From assembly GCA_016712345.1 (NCBI GenBank), contig JADJRH010000001.1, positions 4,092,001 through 4,156,000 on the forward strand: a DNA stretch of 64,000 bases. Direction: 5' to 3'. The position numbers and the translations under genes were made by a program. Shown in pieces: positions 16,851 to 26,300 of the stretch. Position 1 is the first letter of the stretch, and each line of letters begins with the position of its first letter. Below the pieces are notes generated by a model. The model made no database searches and was not told where the DNA came from. It saw nothing but the letters and a program-made list of their open reading frames with translations. This stretch comes from Polyangiaceae bacterium. Lineage in GTDB: Bacteria; Myxococcota_A; Polyangia; Polyangiales; Polyangiaceae.

Positions 16851-17918
16851 CTACTTGGGTTGACGGGTAAGACTCATGTTGGCATCGCCCGAGCCTGTAA
16901 TGGAGCCGCCCTGCGAACTGACATTGATCGGCGACTTCATGTTGACGGCCGTGGGCATGGCATCTTCCATTCGCAGTTCGGCCTGACCTTTGATGGGCAT
17001 GCGAATAATCATGAGGCCGTTGTCAATGGCAAGGTCAAACGAGTAGTCAAACACGCCGACCTTACCACCCGGGGTGTCTTTGACAGCGGAAAAGGTAACG
17101 ACAGCTTTTTCTACAGTTGCTTTTTCTTTGCCTGAATCGTCTTCTGAAAAGCGATCTGAAAAGGCCTGCGCAATGGAGTCTACCCGGTCACCCACCCGGA
17201 TGGGTTTGTCGGGGAGGGCCTTGCTCATGCTGTCGCCCTTGCCAAAGTTTTTGAAGTCTTTCTTAACGGCTTTGGCTTCTTCTTCAGGTGCGGCCGCCCC
17301 ACCTTGGGTGCTCACTGTGACCGCGCCGTCTTTCGCCTCAAGAATGTAGGTTTTGCCTGTGAGATTTACCTTGGAAGGTTCGGGCTTACCGTCTTTCTTT
17401 TTGGCTTTTTCGTAGGATTTGTAGGTGACTTTGATTTTGGTAACAACGTCGTTGGATACGGCCATCACCTCCACAGTGCGCTCGGTGGTGGAGTTTTCGT
17501 TGATGGACGTTTTTTCTGTTTTGCCTTTTACAATAGAGATCTGAAGCGCCATGTTCATGAGCTTGACCTCTTTTTCAAGCACTTTGGCGCCCACGGCAGG
17601 GGCTTTGCGGCGGAACATATAAGCGCCGTCGGCGGTGGGCCCGGCGGGCAGTTGTGTGGCCACCGCCGGTGCCGCTGTGTCGGCGCCGCCGGGCGGCGGA
17701 GGGGGTGCACTGTCGAGCTGAGCTGCACTTGTGGAAGGGGGAGGAGGTAAAGCGGGGGCCGCGCTTGCGGCTGCGGAAACGGTGGGAGCGGGCGTGTCTC
17801 CCTGGCCGTCGTTGGCCGCTTTTACCGGCGCCGGATCTCCACCACACGCGGAGGTTAGAAAGACGCTGACCGCTGTTACGAGTGCAACGCGGCGAAAAGA
17901 GCGAAAAAGAGCGAGCAT
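16851..17918 (-). CDS. Lipoprotein with long Pro/Ala linker, unknown (DUF6263-like)
   Basis: 355 aa from ATG 17918, which has GAGGGA upstream; an in-frame start at 17975 would add 19 residues that weaken the signal peptide. Signal peptide and lipobox LTSAC predict a lipid-anchored protein. A Pro/Ala-rich linker runs to about residue 110. A beta-rich domain then carries alternating charged strands (KVLEKEVKLMNMALQISIVKGK, TERTVEVMAVSNDVVTKIKVTYKSY, GVFDYSFDLAIDNGLMIIRMPIKGQAEL). This pattern resembles DUF6263-type lipoproteins, a weak assignment. Role unknown. Confidence 0.7.
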   Translation of the reverse strand: MLALFRSFRRVALVTAVSVFLTSACGGDPAPVKAANDGQGDTPAPTVSAAASAAPALPPPPSTSAAQLDSAPPPPPGGADTAAPAVATQLPAGPTADGAYMFRRKAPAVGAKVLEKEVKLMNMALQISIVKGKTEKTSINENSTTERTVEVMAVSNDVVTKIKVTYKSYEKAKKKDGKPEPSKVNLTGKTYILEAKDGAVTVSTQGGAAAPEEEAKAVKKDFKNFGKGDSMSKALPDKPIRVGDRVDSIAQAFSDRFSEDDSGKEKATVEKAVVTFSAVKDTPGGKVGVFDYSFDLAIDNGLMIIRMPIKGQAELRMEDAMPTAVNMKSPINVSSQGGSITGSGDANMSLTRQPK

Positions 17919-17991
17919 GGTCCCTCGATCGTGGTGTGCCAAAAAAGGCTTATCGGCAACGGCGGGACACAACAACGCCTATGCGCGCGTG

Positions 17992-18381
17992 TCAAGGGGC
18001 GCCGTGCATCGGAGCCACCGCTGTGTGGGGAACGCGGTGTTGAGTAATGTGTTTGGGCCTGAGTGATTGTACGAACACATTGATCACGTCTTCGGGATTC
18101 ATGGTGTCGTTGCAAAGCAGCACTTCAACAATGGCAAAGTGGTGTTCTGGCCAGGTGCTCACGAGGATGTGAGATTCTTCGAGAAAAACCACAAGGGTGA
18201 CGCCGTGGGGGACATACTCGTGCTGAGCCTGACCTACCACTTTGGCACCGGCGGCGCCGGCACCGAGAAGCGCGAAACTCTCAAGGAGTTCAGCATTGGA
18301 GAGGGGTGTTTCACACTCGTAAAAGTCAGCGATGATCTGTTCAATGCGGCCAAATTGGTGGTGTGAAAAAGGGGAAGTCAC
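17992..18381 (-). CDS. speD: S-adenosylmethionine decarboxylase proenzyme
   Basis: 129 aa, the usual size of the prokaryotic class 1B enzyme. The hallmark is EESHILVSTWPEHH: cleavage before this serine creates the pyruvoyl cofactor. LLCNDTMNPEDVINVF and a late RPKHITQHRVPH match the family C-terminus. It decarboxylates AdoMet to give the aminopropyl donor for spermidine synthesis. The best start is GTG 18381. No spermidine synthase gene is nearby. The gene is divergent from the SRAP gene, with about 100 bp between them. Confidence 0.9.
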   Translation of the reverse strand: MTSPFSHHQFGRIEQIIADFYECETPLSNAELLESFALLGAGAAGAKVVGQAQHEYVPHGVTLVVFLEESHILVSTWPEHHFAIVEVLLCNDTMNPEDVINVFVQSLRPKHITQHRVPHTAVAPMHGAP

Positions 18382-18484
18382 GGGGCGGTGGGCGTACTCT
18401 TGTCAAGCGAGGCAACGCCGTCAAGCGTTTACGGAGTGGTTGGCGCGCGGGCCCCACAAAGAAATGGTATAAGGGACGACTACC

Positions 18485-19197
18485 ATGTGCGGCCGGTATA
18501 CCCTCGCTGTTGAATACGAAGAGTTAATTGAGGCGTTTGGTGTACCCTTTAACCCGCACTTGGCTGAAGTGTACAGGCCTCGCTACAACATTGCTCCCAC
18601 CGACGGTGTTTTGATTCTGCGCGAAAAACAGCACTTGCCGGAGTTGATTCCCGCGCGATTTGGGCTTGTGAACCACTGGGCAAAAGACTTGTCGGGGGCG
18701 GCCCGACAGCTCAATGCGCGGGCCGAAACAGTGCGCGAAAAACCGGCTTTTCGAGATGCTTTTGTCTCTCGGAGGTGTGTTGTTCCGGCCAACGGTTTTT
18801 ATGAATGGCAGGGAGAAGGGAAGGCGAAAGTGCCTTTTTGGCTTCATCCTCCCAATGAAAAATTCTGCGATTGGCGGGACTCTATGAAACGTGGCGCGAT
18901 CAGGTCACGGGCGCTGCGATAAGGACGTTTGCGATCGTTACCACGGCGGCAAACGATGTGGTGGGCCCAATTCACGATCGCATGCCGGCGCTGCTCACGA
19001 AAGAAGGAGTGGATATTTGGTTAAACGCTTCTCCGACAGAAGCGTTTTCTCTGCTGACGCCGGCGCCCAACTCAATGCTTGTGGTGCAAAAGGCGTCGCG
19101 CAGGGTGGGGAGTGTAAAAAACGATGACCCCGGTCTTTTGCGTGAAGAACCGGTGGGGGTTGATAACGATCTACCACTCTTCTCAAACAAGAAATGA
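18485..19197 (+). pseudogene. SRAP (YedK/HMCES-like) protein, split by one frameshift
   Basis: Two frames together give a full SRAP domain of about 237 aa. Frame 1 (18485 to about 18862) has Met-Cys2 (the DNA-crosslinking cysteine), RPRYNIAPTDGVLI, NARAETV and CVVPANGFYEWQ. Frame 2 continues with LAGLYETWRDQ, IRTFAIVTTAAN, IHDRMPALL and a normal end at 19197. The break is at the A-run 18858-18862, where one extra A restores the frame. SRAP proteins shield abasic sites in single-stranded DNA by a covalent thiazolidine link. Either a sequencing error or a recent inactivation; all key residues survive, favouring error. Confidence 0.85.
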
Positions 19198-19297
19198 CGG
19201 GGCGGTATACTTTATATGATAAACGAGTTGACTGCGGGGCGGCTGGCATTTGAAATAAAAAAAGGTGTTTGCCTGCCGGAATAGGGCATTCAGGGGG

Positions 19298-20331
19298 TTA
19301 AAGGCCTTGTTCCAATAACCGGTTGCCGTGTGTTCGGAGGAGGGGGCGGAGGTCACCGTTCCAGCCTTCTTCGCGGGAGTTGAGAGCGTGATTGCACCGG
19401 GCAGTATAGGCCATTGCGTACACACAGGCGGCGGAGAGGAGTCTGCGTTCGTCTTTGGTGAACGGGGCGCTCCGCGCGGCTTCAAATTCGGTGACGAAGT
19501 TTTCCATTTCTAAAATAGACGGGGCTCGAACAATGTTGTCACGTTGCCAGTCTGCGGTGAAGTGGGGAGCGAGAGTGCCAATGAGGACGGCCGCAGACTC
19601 ATAATGCAGGCTGTCCCAGTCAAACGACGCGACGATCTTGTTGCCCTCAAAACGCAGGTGTTCAATGCGAAAGTCAAAGTGACCAACCATGCGAGGATGG
19701 CTATAGGCGGTGTTTTGTGCACGCGCGCGGGCGGCAAATGTTTCTATCCATTCAGCGCCTTGGGCTGTGGTTTCAAAGTTGAGAAAAGGGGTGTGAGGCT
19801 TGGGAAAAACGCGGTCCGGGGGCAAACCTGTAAACCACGCTCTGCCAAAGCGTTCGGGGTTGGGAAATGGGTAGAAAACGTTTCGAGTTGAGCGAGGGCA
19901 GAAACGATACTGCGGCGAATGGGGAGATCGTGGGCGTCTGCCGGGGAGCCTCGGGTTAAAAGCTCTTCGCTTGTAAACCACGCACCGTTGAGCTTTTCAG
20001 GGGGAGCGAGGGGGGTTGGACATGGAAAGCCTGTTTGGGCGAGCTGCTTTCGATAGTCGATGCAGGCAGCGAGGTAGTCGGCTCGTCGGCCGCCGTTTTG
20101 AGCTTTGATAACCGCTTGTCTCCCATCGGCGAGGTGTACACCCGCAACGCAGGCAACACTCACGCGATAAAAGAAGGCGTTGGCGATGGGGGAGCCGAGG
20201 ACGTTTGCACAATACGAAGAGAAGGCATTGGCGACGAGTTCGGGATCTGAAAAACCGAAGATGGCCTTTTCAACAACCGGGTCATCCCACGTTTGATGTT
20301 CGGCGGCGACAAGGTTCTGAAGGGACGGCAT
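19298..20331 (-). pseudogene. APH-family phosphotransferase, split by one frameshift
   Basis: The first frame (20331 to about 19878) gives the N-lobe, with VACVAGVHLADGRQAVIKAQ and the hinge region. The second continues NPERFGRAWFTG...RMVGHFDFRIEHLRFEGNKIVASFDWDSLHYE, which contains the catalytic HxD-type and metal-binding DWD-type segments of aminoglycoside phosphotransferase/choline-kinase folds. A single missing T (A on the plus strand, run 19875-19878) explains the break, and correction gives 344 aa. Substrate is unknown; such proteins are often misnamed as aminoglycoside resistance. It follows the metal-hydrolase gene on the same strand. Confidence 0.75.
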
Positions 20332-20367
20332 TCAGGGGACAGTGGCAGAGGGACTACGCCCAAATCA

Positions 20368-20394
20368 AGCGATAACAGCCACGACGTTATCGCT
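20368..20394 (-). terminator. Hairpin after the metal-hydrolase gene
   Basis: AGCGATAAC / GTTATCGCT arms of 9 bp around a 9-base loop. It begins 4 bases past the metal-hydrolase stop codon on the minus strand. It lacks a real U-tract (TTGATTT follows), so it may be a weak terminator, an RNA-stabilising hairpin or a protein site before the phosphotransferase gene. Confidence 0.4.
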
Positions 20395-20398
20395 CGTG

Positions 20399-21289
20399 TT
20401 AGGACAAGCTGAGGGCGTTGCGGAGAGTGCCGGTTTCGCCAAACAGGCGATCTCGCCAGCTGTGAAGTAGAGAATGGGTATTGCGGCTGTTGGGGTGAAA
20501 ATTGGGGCGGAAATAGTCGAGGTAGGCCGGGATGAGTTTGCGGAACAGGCCTTTTCGGATCCAGAGATAATCAATGTTTCGCAAATGGCCGCGAACGTCT
20601 CCAAGGACTCCGCGCGCTTTGCACATGCGAAGGTGGCTGTAGGTGACGAAGCCCACGAAAAACAGGGTGGTGAGGATCATAACGCGGGCGCGAACAGCGT
20701 ACGAGCCGCAAACGCGATTGAATACATCGAATGCGACGGCTTTGTGTTCACTCTCTTCGAGAGCGTGCCATACCCATAAGTCACGAACGGAGGGGTGGAG
20801 TCGATTGCGATGTTCTTCGTCGGTGAGGAGTTGTTCGGCCATGATGGCAGTGAAGTGTTCAAGGGCACAGGTGACAGCGAGTCGAGCTTCAGGTGGAGCG
20901 TCCTTTTTTCGAAAACGAAGGAGGTGTTTTACTTTGCGTTCGAGATCGACGGCCACTTCCAAACCCTGGGCGCGTGCCATAGTATTGAATGCGGTGTGTG
21001 CGCGAGCGTGGTAACCTTCTTGTCCGGCAAATCCTTTTACGGCTTCGGACAATTCTGGATCGTTTTCAAAAGCCTCTTTGTAATACATGACAGAGTCGAC
21101 AAAGAAGCGCTCACCCTCGGGGAAAACGTTGCTGAGGGCGGTCATTACAAGGGTTTGAATGGGGTCGTCCCCATAATAATTGACGGGGACTTTTTGCGGG
21201 TCAAAGTCAAAGTCGACTTTGCGTCGAACAATGGAGTTTGATTGAGCGGCGCCGTTTGTGACGGGGGAGTTTGATTCCAATGTTACCAC
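20399..21289 (-). CDS. Predicted metal-dependent hydrolase (PF10118-like, ferritin-like helices)
   Basis: 296 aa, GTG start. The segments FPEGERFFVDSVMYYKE, FAGQEGYHARAHTAFN, CALEHFTAIMAEQLL and VWHALEESEHKAVAFDVF give the paired Glu/His metal ligands typical of the Metal_hydrol family. That family is a ferritin-like four-helix iron protein group of unknown reaction, often encoded beside fatty-acid or AraC-type genes. Residues 205-225 (MILTTLFFVGFVTYSHL) may be a membrane or buried helix. It is divergent from an AraC/OruR-type regulator with a 122-bp gap, a recurrent pairing that suggests this is its target. Confidence 0.82.
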   Translation of the reverse strand: MVTLESNSPVTNGAAQSNSIVRRKVDFDFDPQKVPVNYYGDDPIQTLVMTALSNVFPEGERFFVDSVMYYKEAFENDPELSEAVKGFAGQEGYHARAHTAFNTMARAQGLEVAVDLERKVKHLLRFRKKDAPPEARLAVTCALEHFTAIMAEQLLTDEEHRNRLHPSVRDLWVWHALEESEHKAVAFDVFNRVCGSYAVRARVMILTTLFFVGFVTYSHLRMCKARGVLGDVRGHLRNIDYLWIRKGLFRKLIPAYLDYFRPNFHPNSRNTHSLLHSWRDRLFGETGTLRNALSLS

Positions 21290-21411
21290 TTGTTCGTTCT
21301 CCTCGGTGCGGGGGCTCCACGTTCACAATGGCGCTTTGTGGTTGGGAGCGTTAGGTCACGTGGGGCCTTGTTATTGTCATTTGGGGCCAACTTTAGAACT
21401 CTGGCGGAGCA

Positions 21412-22431
21412 GTGACAACGCAGCTCAACCCTTCAGCATCTCTGCCGGCCGGATATGCGCGCGAGATTGTGGATCTGTGCGGGCGATTTCGTGTGTCGGC
21501 GGGGGAGGTGTTGCGCGGGCTCGATCTGACAGTGGCGATGCTTGAAGAGCCGCGTGCGCGGGTGCCGCTCGATACGTTTTTGCAGCTTGTTCAAAGGGCT
21601 GAAACGCTCACCGGCGAGCCGGGGCTCTGTTACTACGCGGGGCTGCATACGCGTGTTTCGTGGCACGGTTTTTTGGGGTTTGCGGCGATGACGGCGAGCA
21701 CGCTTGGTGAAGCGCTTGAACTCGCCGAGAGGTACAGCCGAACGCGCACGGAGGCGATCGCGCTTGTGACGCGGATCGACGGGGATGTGGTGTCGGTGTT
21801 TTTGGAAGAGAACGTTCCGCTCGGGCCGCTGCGGGAGTTTTTGGCGACGACGTTGTTTATTGGATTGGCTTTGATCGGCGAGAGTTTGGTGGGCAAACCG
21901 ATTGGTGGTCGGCTCGATTTGAGTCACCCGGAGCCGGCGTATTTTCAAAAGTTCAAAACGGCCGTGCCGGCGTTGAAAAATGTTCGATTCGATCAGCCGG
22001 CCAACCGAGCTGTGTTTCCGCGCGATGCGTTGTCGATGCGGATTGTGAGCGCGGATCCGGCGGCTACGAAACTTGCGCGCGAGCAATGTGAACGCGAGTT
22101 GTCGGCGCTTGGTGAAAGCGCAACGGTGCTTGGGAAAGTGCGCGTTGTGTTGCGTGACGATCCAACGCTCTCGCTTGAAGAAGTTGCGAAGTTGCTCCGC
22201 GTTTCGGCGCGCACATTGAAGCGGCGGCTTGCCGAGGAAAAAACGACATTTTCGGATTTGTCGGACGGCGCACGCAAACACAAGGCGCTTGTGTTGCTTG
22301 AAGATCGGCGGTTGACGATCGACGCCATCGCGACGGCGGTGGGTTATTCGGACACGGCGAATTTCACGCGCGCGTTTAAACGGTGGACGGGCAAAGCACC
22401 GGGTGAGGCGCGCGATCGAGCGGGGGCGTGA
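21412..22431 (+). CDS. AraC family transcriptional regulator (Arabinose_bd/OruR type)
   Basis: 339 aa. Residues 15-210 match the PF12625-type sensor domain (HGFLGFAAMTASTLGEALELAERYSRTRT). The C-terminal 100 residues form the AraC DNA-binding domain with two helix-turn-helices: SLEEVAKLLRVSARTLKRRLAEE and TIDAIATAVGYSDTANFTRAFKRWTGKAP. GTG start with GGAG five bases upstream. Family members of this subtype often sense acyl compounds or hydrophobic ligands. It probably controls the divergent metal-hydrolase gene. The stop codon overlaps the next ATG (TGATG). Confidence 0.9.
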   Translation: MTTQLNPSASLPAGYAREIVDLCGRFRVSAGEVLRGLDLTVAMLEEPRARVPLDTFLQLVQRAETLTGEPGLCYYAGLHTRVSWHGFLGFAAMTASTLGEALELAERYSRTRTEAIALVTRIDGDVVSVFLEENVPLGPLREFLATTLFIGLALIGESLVGKPIGGRLDLSHPEPAYFQKFKTAVPALKNVRFDQPANRAVFPRDALSMRIVSADPAATKLAREQCERELSALGESATVLGKVRVVLRDDPTLSLEEVAKLLRVSARTLKRRLAEEKTTFSDLSDGARKHKALVLLEDRRLTIDAIATAVGYSDTANFTRAFKRWTGKAPGEARDRAGA

Positions 22432-23375
22432 TGGAGCTACCGGGATCTGAATCGGCTGTCTCTACGGTGCGGCCTTCGTTGGCAATTCGGGCGCGGCGTT
22501 TTGGGGACATTTTGGTGGCGGCCGGGTCGATTTTTGTTCGGCGAAGTGGGGCGCTGCTGGCGGGGTCGGTGGCGTTTTATTCGCTCTTGTCGGTGTTGCC
22601 GGTGTTGTTCATTGCGCTTTCGGTGGCTCGTCTCGGTGCGCGTGAAGAAACGGCGCGCGTGCAAATTGTGGATGAGCTGACGCGTTGGGTGGGGCGCGAC
22701 GGTGCCGCAACGCTCGGGGAGTTGTTGAAGGGGAGTACACTTGAGGGGTCGATCGGCACGAGAGCGCTGCACGTGTTGGTGCTTGTGTACATGTCGACGC
22801 GGCTCTTTTCACTGCTGCGTCGATCGATCAATCACTTGTGGGGTGTGGAGCCGAAAGCGGCGCTCGGGGTGAAAGAAACGATCGTTCAGAAGGCGCGGCG
22901 CTTTGTGGTTTCGCTCGCAGTGGTGGTGTTTGTGGAAGTGCTGCTGCTCGCAACGGTGGTGGGCAAAGTGGTCTTGCCAGTGATGATGGGGCGGCTCGCG
23001 TTTGTGGCGCAGATTTCGGTGCTCTTGCAGGTCGCCGAGGTGTTGCTTTCGTTTTCGGTGGTGACGGTTTTGTTTGCGGCGATCTTAAAGTTTTTGCCCG
23101 ATGCAGCGATCGCGTGGCGCGATCTTTGGGTGGGGGCGCTTGTCACGGCGCTTTTGTTTTCGATCGGGACAATGCTTGTGAGCGTTTATCTGAGCCACAA
23201 GGCGACCGATGACACGTTCGGCGACGGTGGGGCGCTCGTGATGCTGCTTTTGTGGATGAACTACACGGCGCAGATTTTCTTTTTGGGGGTCGCGTTCACA
23301 CGCGTTTGGGCGGAGCGTCGCGGCGGCGGCATTCACGCGTTGTCACACGCGACGCGCGCCGCCGTTTTGGAGTGA
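22431..23375 (+). CDS. YihY/BrkB family inner-membrane protein
   Basis: 314 aa with six predicted helices. The signature stretches are LLAGSVAFYSLLSVLPVLFIALS near the N-terminus, RSINHLWGVEPK, ILKFLPDAAIAWRDLWVGALVTALLF and LVMLLLWMNYTAQIFFLGVAFTRVWAE, all typical of the YihY/UPF0761 family. Its function is unsettled; old annotations as ribonuclease BN are wrong. The start is coupled to the AraC gene by a 1-bp overlap. It ends 2 bp from the convergent VIT-domain gene. Confidence 0.9.
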   Translation: MELPGSESAVSTVRPSLAIRARRFGDILVAAGSIFVRRSGALLAGSVAFYSLLSVLPVLFIALSVARLGAREETARVQIVDELTRWVGRDGAATLGELLKGSTLEGSIGTRALHVLVLVYMSTRLFSLLRRSINHLWGVEPKAALGVKETIVQKARRFVVSLAVVVFVEVLLLATVVGKVVLPVMMGRLAFVAQISVLLQVAEVLLSFSVVTVLFAAILKFLPDAAIAWRDLWVGALVTALLFSIGTMLVSVYLSHKATDDTFGDGGALVMLLLWMNYTAQIFFLGVAFTRVWAERRGGGIHALSHATRAAVLE

Positions 23376-23377
23376 TG

Positions 23378-26300
23378 TCACCTGGGCCAGCCGCCGAAGC
23401 CGCCGGATACGGGGACGAGCTTTGACTCGAAGAAGACGCGGACCGTGCCGATTTCGGTGCGCGCGCCGTTGAGGTTGAAGTGTACCTTTCGTGATCCGCC
23501 GCCGGGCATGACGATGGTGACGTCGCCGGAGATGGGAACGTTCACGTCGGTGCCGGCAGCGCGGGACACTTCAATGATGTAGCTGCCCGAACCGAGGCCG
23601 AGGAAGCCGAGCGTTTCGGAGCTTGAGCCGGTGGCGTTTGAAGCGCTCACAGTGACTTTGCTGTTGGTTCCGCCGAGCCAGCTCATGCGCTTGCCCTGCG
23701 AGTCGATGAGCGCAATGTCGACATCGCCGCCGCCCGTCCAATCGGCCGTGACGCGCACGTCGCCGCGAACCGTCTGCGTTGTGGAAGCGACCGTTGTGGT
23801 GATCGCTTTTTCAACCGCGTCGCGCGTTTTTGCGTCGAGATCGCGTCGAACGGTTTCGGCGAGATCGGACATGCCAACCGAGCGAGCGCAGCTGATCGCC
23901 GCAGCAACCGCTTTGACATCGGTGGTAGCGAGATCTGCGAGCGCCACGCGATGAGCGCAGGCGCGCACCGGATTTTGAGCGGCGTCGAAGAGGTCGGCGA
24001 GGCGCGCTTGAACCGTCTTGTCGCCGGGGCGCACGTCGGCGAGGCCGCCGAGAATGCGGATGGCGCGGTCGCGATCGCCTTGGCGTGCCGCGAGATCGGC
24101 GCGAGCGATGAGAGCATCTGGGTCGAGCGCGTCACGGCTCGCCCAGCGCGCGGTGAGTTCTTGAGCTTCACCGAGACGGCCCATGGTTGCGTAGAGCGCG
24201 TAGAGAGCCACGGTTTTGTCGCGGCTGTCGGGCTGCGCGCTGAGCGCCGTTTCGGCGGCCGCAAGTTTTGTGGAGCCGTCGGCAACAAGCGCGTTGGTCG
24301 CTTCGAAGCCGGCGCGGCGTTCAAACACGCGCTTCATTGGAACGAGCGGGCGGCGCGGAGGTGTCCACGGACGCGGGCGGCTCGACGGCGAGGGCTTGGA
24401 GTCGAGGTCGTCGAAGCAGAACGGATCGCCGGGTGAGCACGCGAGGGCGGGTTTCTTTGACGATGCACCTTGTTTTGCGGGCGGAGCCGCGGTGGAAGTT
24501 GCCGCCGGCGCGGGCGTGGCCGGCGACGCGGAAGCCGCCGCGCCGGAAGCGCCCAAACCAAATCCGCCGCCACCGGGCCCGTCAAATTCATCAGCCGCGG
24601 CGCGTTTGGCTTTGGAAAGCGGATCGGAAGGCGAGTCTTTGGCTTCTCTTTCTTCTTCTGTCGCCTCCCCGTCGGCGTCGGAACTCTCGCTCTGCGCTGC
24701 GACTTCACCCGTGAACGAAGGTGCAACGCTTCCGCGATCGAGTCCGAACGCTTTGAACATGGCGGCGCTCTCAAGCACGAGGAGCGATGTGAATTGGCTC
24801 GCAACAGCGAAGCGTTTCGACAGCTCGACGATCATGGGTTTGGCTGTGTCGCCGCCCGAACGTTCAAGTTCGGCGATTTTCGCCGCCGCGAAGAGTCGCG
24901 GAACAAAGGCGTTTCCTTGGCTCGACGTGGGCGCGATTTTCACGGGGTAGGTCTGCTCAAAACGCTCGCCCGAAACGCGGCCGCGCAGTTTGATTTGACC
25001 GGACACATCACCATCGACGGCCATGCGCGCCACAATGATCGATTCGCCTCCGGCGCGAATGGGATCGAGCCTTGAAGGTGTGACTTGCGTGAGGCCGGGC
25101 GGCAGTTCGATTTCGGGATCGCGAAGCACAACGCCGTATGCGGCGGAGAGAACTTCGAGCGCGGCGGTGGACACTTTTTGGCCCGGTACATACGGAACGA
25201 CCACGCCGCCGCCGCCGCGGGCGAGCGCTGTCATGGCGGTCATGTCGGCATCGGAACCGAGTGCGACGGCGACGATCGCTCCGTCGCCCGCGGGCATTGC
25301 CGCTTTCGCAGCCGCTTCAAGATGCGACGCGCGGGTGGCGCCGACAGTGGGCGTGCCGTCGCCGAGGTAGATCACGCGCAGTTCTTTGTCGCGAGTGGAT
25401 CCCGCGGCCGCGCGCGCCGAGCTGATCCATGTGCCGATGTCGCTTCCACCGTCGGGTTCGATGGTGGCGAGGAATTTTTCGACGTCAGCCGCGGCGGAGG
25501 CTCCGGGCGCCATGGGTTTGGGAGCCACCGCGCCGTCGATGCCGCGGCACGATGAATCGCACGCGAGCACCACAAACGAATCGCGCCGGTCCATCTCTTT
25601 GACGATGGTGGTTGCGAGGCGGCGCGCGCGGGCGAAGCGCTCACCGATCATCGAACGGCTGGAGTCGACGATGAGCACGTGCATGCGCTCCTTCTGTTCT
25701 TGCCAGCGCGGCAGCTTGGGTCGCACCGCGATGGCAACGTACGGAGAGGTATCGCCGGCAATGGTGCGCGCCGCTTCGATTGCGGCTTTTTCCTGCGGCG
25801 AAGAAGCCTTCACGGGAGGCGAATTTGTGGCCCCCGCGGAACTGGAAGGAGCCGTTCCGGCGGTGGTGGACGCCAGCGCTGCGTCGGTTGCGCTCATGCG
25901 ATACGCCCACGCGGTGACTTCTTTGTCCCGATCGGGGAGCGCATATTCGATTGTTAGGTCGCCCGAAGGTGTGAACGCGTCGGCGTGGAAGGTGCGCCGT
26001 TCGGCGGCCGACTCAACGGACGAAGCCGTGGCCAATGTGTACCCACGCGTGGTGACGCCGATCTCTTTGTCGGCGCCGAGCACCTGCACGTCCATGTCGA
26101 ACGAATCGATCTTGGTGGTGCCGCTTGTGTCGTGCGCGAGCGGGTAGGTGAAGCGCCGAACACCGCCCGATTGATCGACGGTTTGTGTGTACGCAAGCAC
26201 CACGCGACGCGAACCGCGCTTGGGAATTGGGAAAATGCGAAGCTCGAATCGCCCGCCGCGTTGCCACTCCAGAAGAGCGGGGTCGCGCCACGGACCTGGA

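Noticed and set aside
19298..20331. Aminoglycoside-resistance gene
   Set aside because: APH fold is clear but nothing points to an antibiotic substrate, and the gene is chromosomal-looking without mobile context.
21433..22281. 282-codon leftward frame under the AraC gene
   Set aside because: Very Arg/His-rich antisense shadow; the plus-strand frame has two clear helix-turn-helices.
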